NCBI GenBank assembly: GCA_028023455.1
Contig: JAQFVV010012477.1
Location: forward strand, 4,607,365-4,671,364
DNA from: Epiperipatus broadwayi
Lineage: Eukaryota > Onychophora > Udeonychophora > Euonychophora > Peripatidae
Reading direction: 5' to 3'
Length of the DNA: 64,000 nucleotides
The position numbers were made by a program, and so were the translations under genes. Shown here piece by piece: positions 62,383 to 64,000 of the stretch (positions are counted from its first letter, which is position 1; each line of letters starts with the position of its first letter). The notes beneath the pieces were generated by a model, which searched no databases, was not told where the DNA came from, and worked only from the letters and a program-made list of their open reading frames with translations.

Positions 62383-62684
62383 ACATTTTGTGAGTTCCAC
62401 TCATGTTAGATGGATAAACATGTTTTGACCTGTACATAGGATTTTTTTTTCTTGGGCTTCATTAAGATTTACCCCCTTCCCTTTTCTGTTATTTAAAATA
62501 AATCAATCCCACCTTCATTGATTTTACAATAACTGGAATATATAAATACTGTATTCGATATTTTAAGCATAGACTATTTTAAGAGTATCGAAAAAAAATA
62601 ACTAGCAGTTATATAGAAAACAAATAATCAATACATTTTGTAAGTTCCAGCTCATGTTAGATGGATAAACATGTTTTGACTGGT

Positions 62685-62687
<3 letters not shown>
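62383..62687 (-). mobile_element. Inverted repeat copy 2, bracketed by 55-bp direct repeats
   Basis: 62460-62616 is the reverse complement of 60752-60876 with an extra block of about 35 bp. It is bracketed by 62383-62436 and 62633-62687, two direct copies sharing 'atgttagatggataaacat' and 'gttttgac'. The direct repeats are too long for a normal target-site duplication, so they may be terminal repeats of a small element or a local duplication. Confidence 0.65.

Positions 62688-62714
<27 letters not shown>
62688..62714. repeat. (AT)n microsatellite
   Basis: About 13 AT units immediately after the second direct repeat. Confidence 0.9.
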
Positions 62715-62715
<1 letters not shown>

Positions 62716-62719
62716 TACT

Positions 62720-63800
62720 CAAAATAGTGTTTGAATTCATGCAATTAAATCAATATTATTAATCTCGCCAATAATAAATCAAATGTTGAATTTTGTAAGT
62801 TTAAAAAAGAACTTGTCTAGATGGATTGCTTAAATTTTGCTTAGTGTAGTCAATTTACATATTATGTCCAATATCTCTTTATAATCATTAGAATTTATAG
62901 TTGATTTCAACTTTATTGTGACAGAATAAGATTGTTGTAATTATTTTATGTTTTAAATTCTATGCTTTTCATATTTTATATTTAAATAATTGAGCAGCAC
63001 TGTTCTTTGAATTACAATACTAATATTAGACTTATAACCAGATGAGTAACCACTGTTACAATCCATAAAACAATTATCTTGAAAGATTTTGAGATTGATT
63101 ATTTTAGTATAATTTTAAAATTGGTAAGTTTAGTAATAGCAATTTTATTACCTGCATTGTTTAAACTATATTTGGCATAATTACTTTTTGTATAATTACC
63201 ATTTTAAATGTATGTGTCATAGGATAATACTATAATAGTTTAATTAGTATTAATTAATAAGCATTTAAAACCTTATAAATTATAATTGATTATATTCTGC
63301 CTTAGAATAATTTAACACAAGGTTTGTGTAATTAATTGTATAAGAGTGCATCATGATGAATTTAAGTTTTAAAATCTGTGCTGTCTTTTGTTTGGTATAA
63401 TAACTGATTAAGAATTTTACTTGCATTAGATTACTGAGGTTATACTACTATCCAATTGTTTGATCAACATGGTAAAATATGTCAAGATCATTTTGGAAGG
63501 ATAGGTGATTGCTACTCTAGTGTTAATATCAAAGTTGATATGTTTAAAAATAACAAATTGTTTGGTTGCATTGTTTAAACTTTGTTTTGTGTAATTAATT
63601 TATATATTATATTGAGTTTAGTTTTGTTTAACTTTAGATTGAATATACTTATATATAAATAAACGTAGTTTTATAAAGAATTATTATAAAATATAAAATA
63701 GTCTGTAATTCATAGATTTAGAATACAACTACTCAATAAGAAACATAAATTCAACAGATTAAAAGAGGATTTCTAAAACAATTTTGGTTTTGCAGAAAAG
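62720..63800. other. AT-rich DNA, possibly a diverged tandem pair
   Basis: 'gcattgtttaaact' followed by a similar run occurs near 63154 and 63570, suggesting an old duplication with a spacing of about 415 bp. No gene. Confidence 0.4.
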
Positions 63801-63807
63801 ATTGTAA

Positions 63808-63999
63808 GTGGAGAATAGAACTAAAATAGATGTCTATAATATTTCTGAAACTCATTTTTTTAAAAATACAATAAAAAGCCTAAGATCAAATAAAGAAATC
63901 AAAACCAAAATATTAGCCAAGAAACAGATATGTAAGAGCATTGTAAGAATGCTTGATGGAAGTAGAAGTCAAAGAATGAAAAGATATTGCAAAGGGTAA
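63808..63999 (+). other. Unidentified open frame running to the window edge
   Basis: A lysine-rich frame of at least 63 codons (SLRSNKEIKTKILAKKQI) is open at the right boundary. It is less hydrophobic than the usual chance frames here, so it could be the start of another transposon protein or an exon. No motif identifies it, and it cannot be judged without the sequence beyond the window. Confidence 0.2.
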
Positions 64000-64000
64000 A

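Overview
The window looks like non-coding, repeat-dominated chromosomal DNA from an invertebrate animal. It is about three quarters A+T by eye and poor in CpG. It holds no rRNA, no CRISPR array, no operon-like packing and no host gene I can recognise. The families present (RTE-type LINEs, Penelope-like elements with a GIY-YIG nuclease, a possible Merlin-type DNA transposon, a tRNA-derived SINE, kilobase TCTA satellites and many foldback elements) are animal transposon families. This mix is compatible with a mollusc such as a cephalopod, but the sequence alone does not fix the phylum.

Layout from left to right. 1-11.7 kb: plain AT-rich DNA with the carboxy end of a zinc-knuckle LINE (4.07-4.54 kb), a small foldback (5.4 kb) and an internally deleted SINE (8.9 kb). 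11.7-15.0 kb: the best-preserved element, an RTE-type LINE on the minus strand with endonuclease and reverse transcriptase domains, only two in-frame stops after the endonuclease frameshifts, and a (TCA)n 3' tail. 15.2-16.9 kb: a decayed and then a fresh 1.08 kb tetranucleotide satellite. 18.4-24.6 kb: Penelope remnant A, a 3'-truncated second RTE copy, a different LINE remnant and Penelope remnant B. 24.7-32.1 kb: mostly featureless apart from one foldback.

32.1-33.9 kb: a cluster of foldbacks, with a SINE carrying a 17-bp target-site duplication, a 53-bp-arm near-perfect hairpin and a nested 1-kb palindrome. 35.0-37.1 kb: tandem repeats beside Penelope remnant C. 39.7-40.2 kb: a decayed transposase, probably Merlin-like, in one frame interrupted by four TGA codons that look like decayed CGA codons. 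42.5-46.7 kb: a graveyard of LINE fragments cut by a foldback. 46.8-47.3 kb: a 523-bp foldback.

47.35-59.34 kb is the most unusual structure. Two 2.09-kb direct repeats (LTR-like, about 95% alike where I compared them) flank about 7.8 kb that contains a giant palindrome with 2.64-kb arms and a 1.55-kb spacer. A degenerate tRNA-Lys-type primer-binding site lies directly after the left repeat. I can see no gag-pol coding sequence in it, so it reads as a large non-autonomous retrotransposon derivative that acquired an inverted duplication. 59.3-64 kb: AT-rich DNA, simple repeats, an inverted repeat pair and an unidentified open frame running to the window edge.

No genes here work together in a pathway. 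The coherent theme is repeated transposon insertion, decay through CpG loss, and an unusual density of inverted repeats that would form double-stranded RNA if transcribed. All coordinates come from reading by eye, so repeat edges may be off by several bases.
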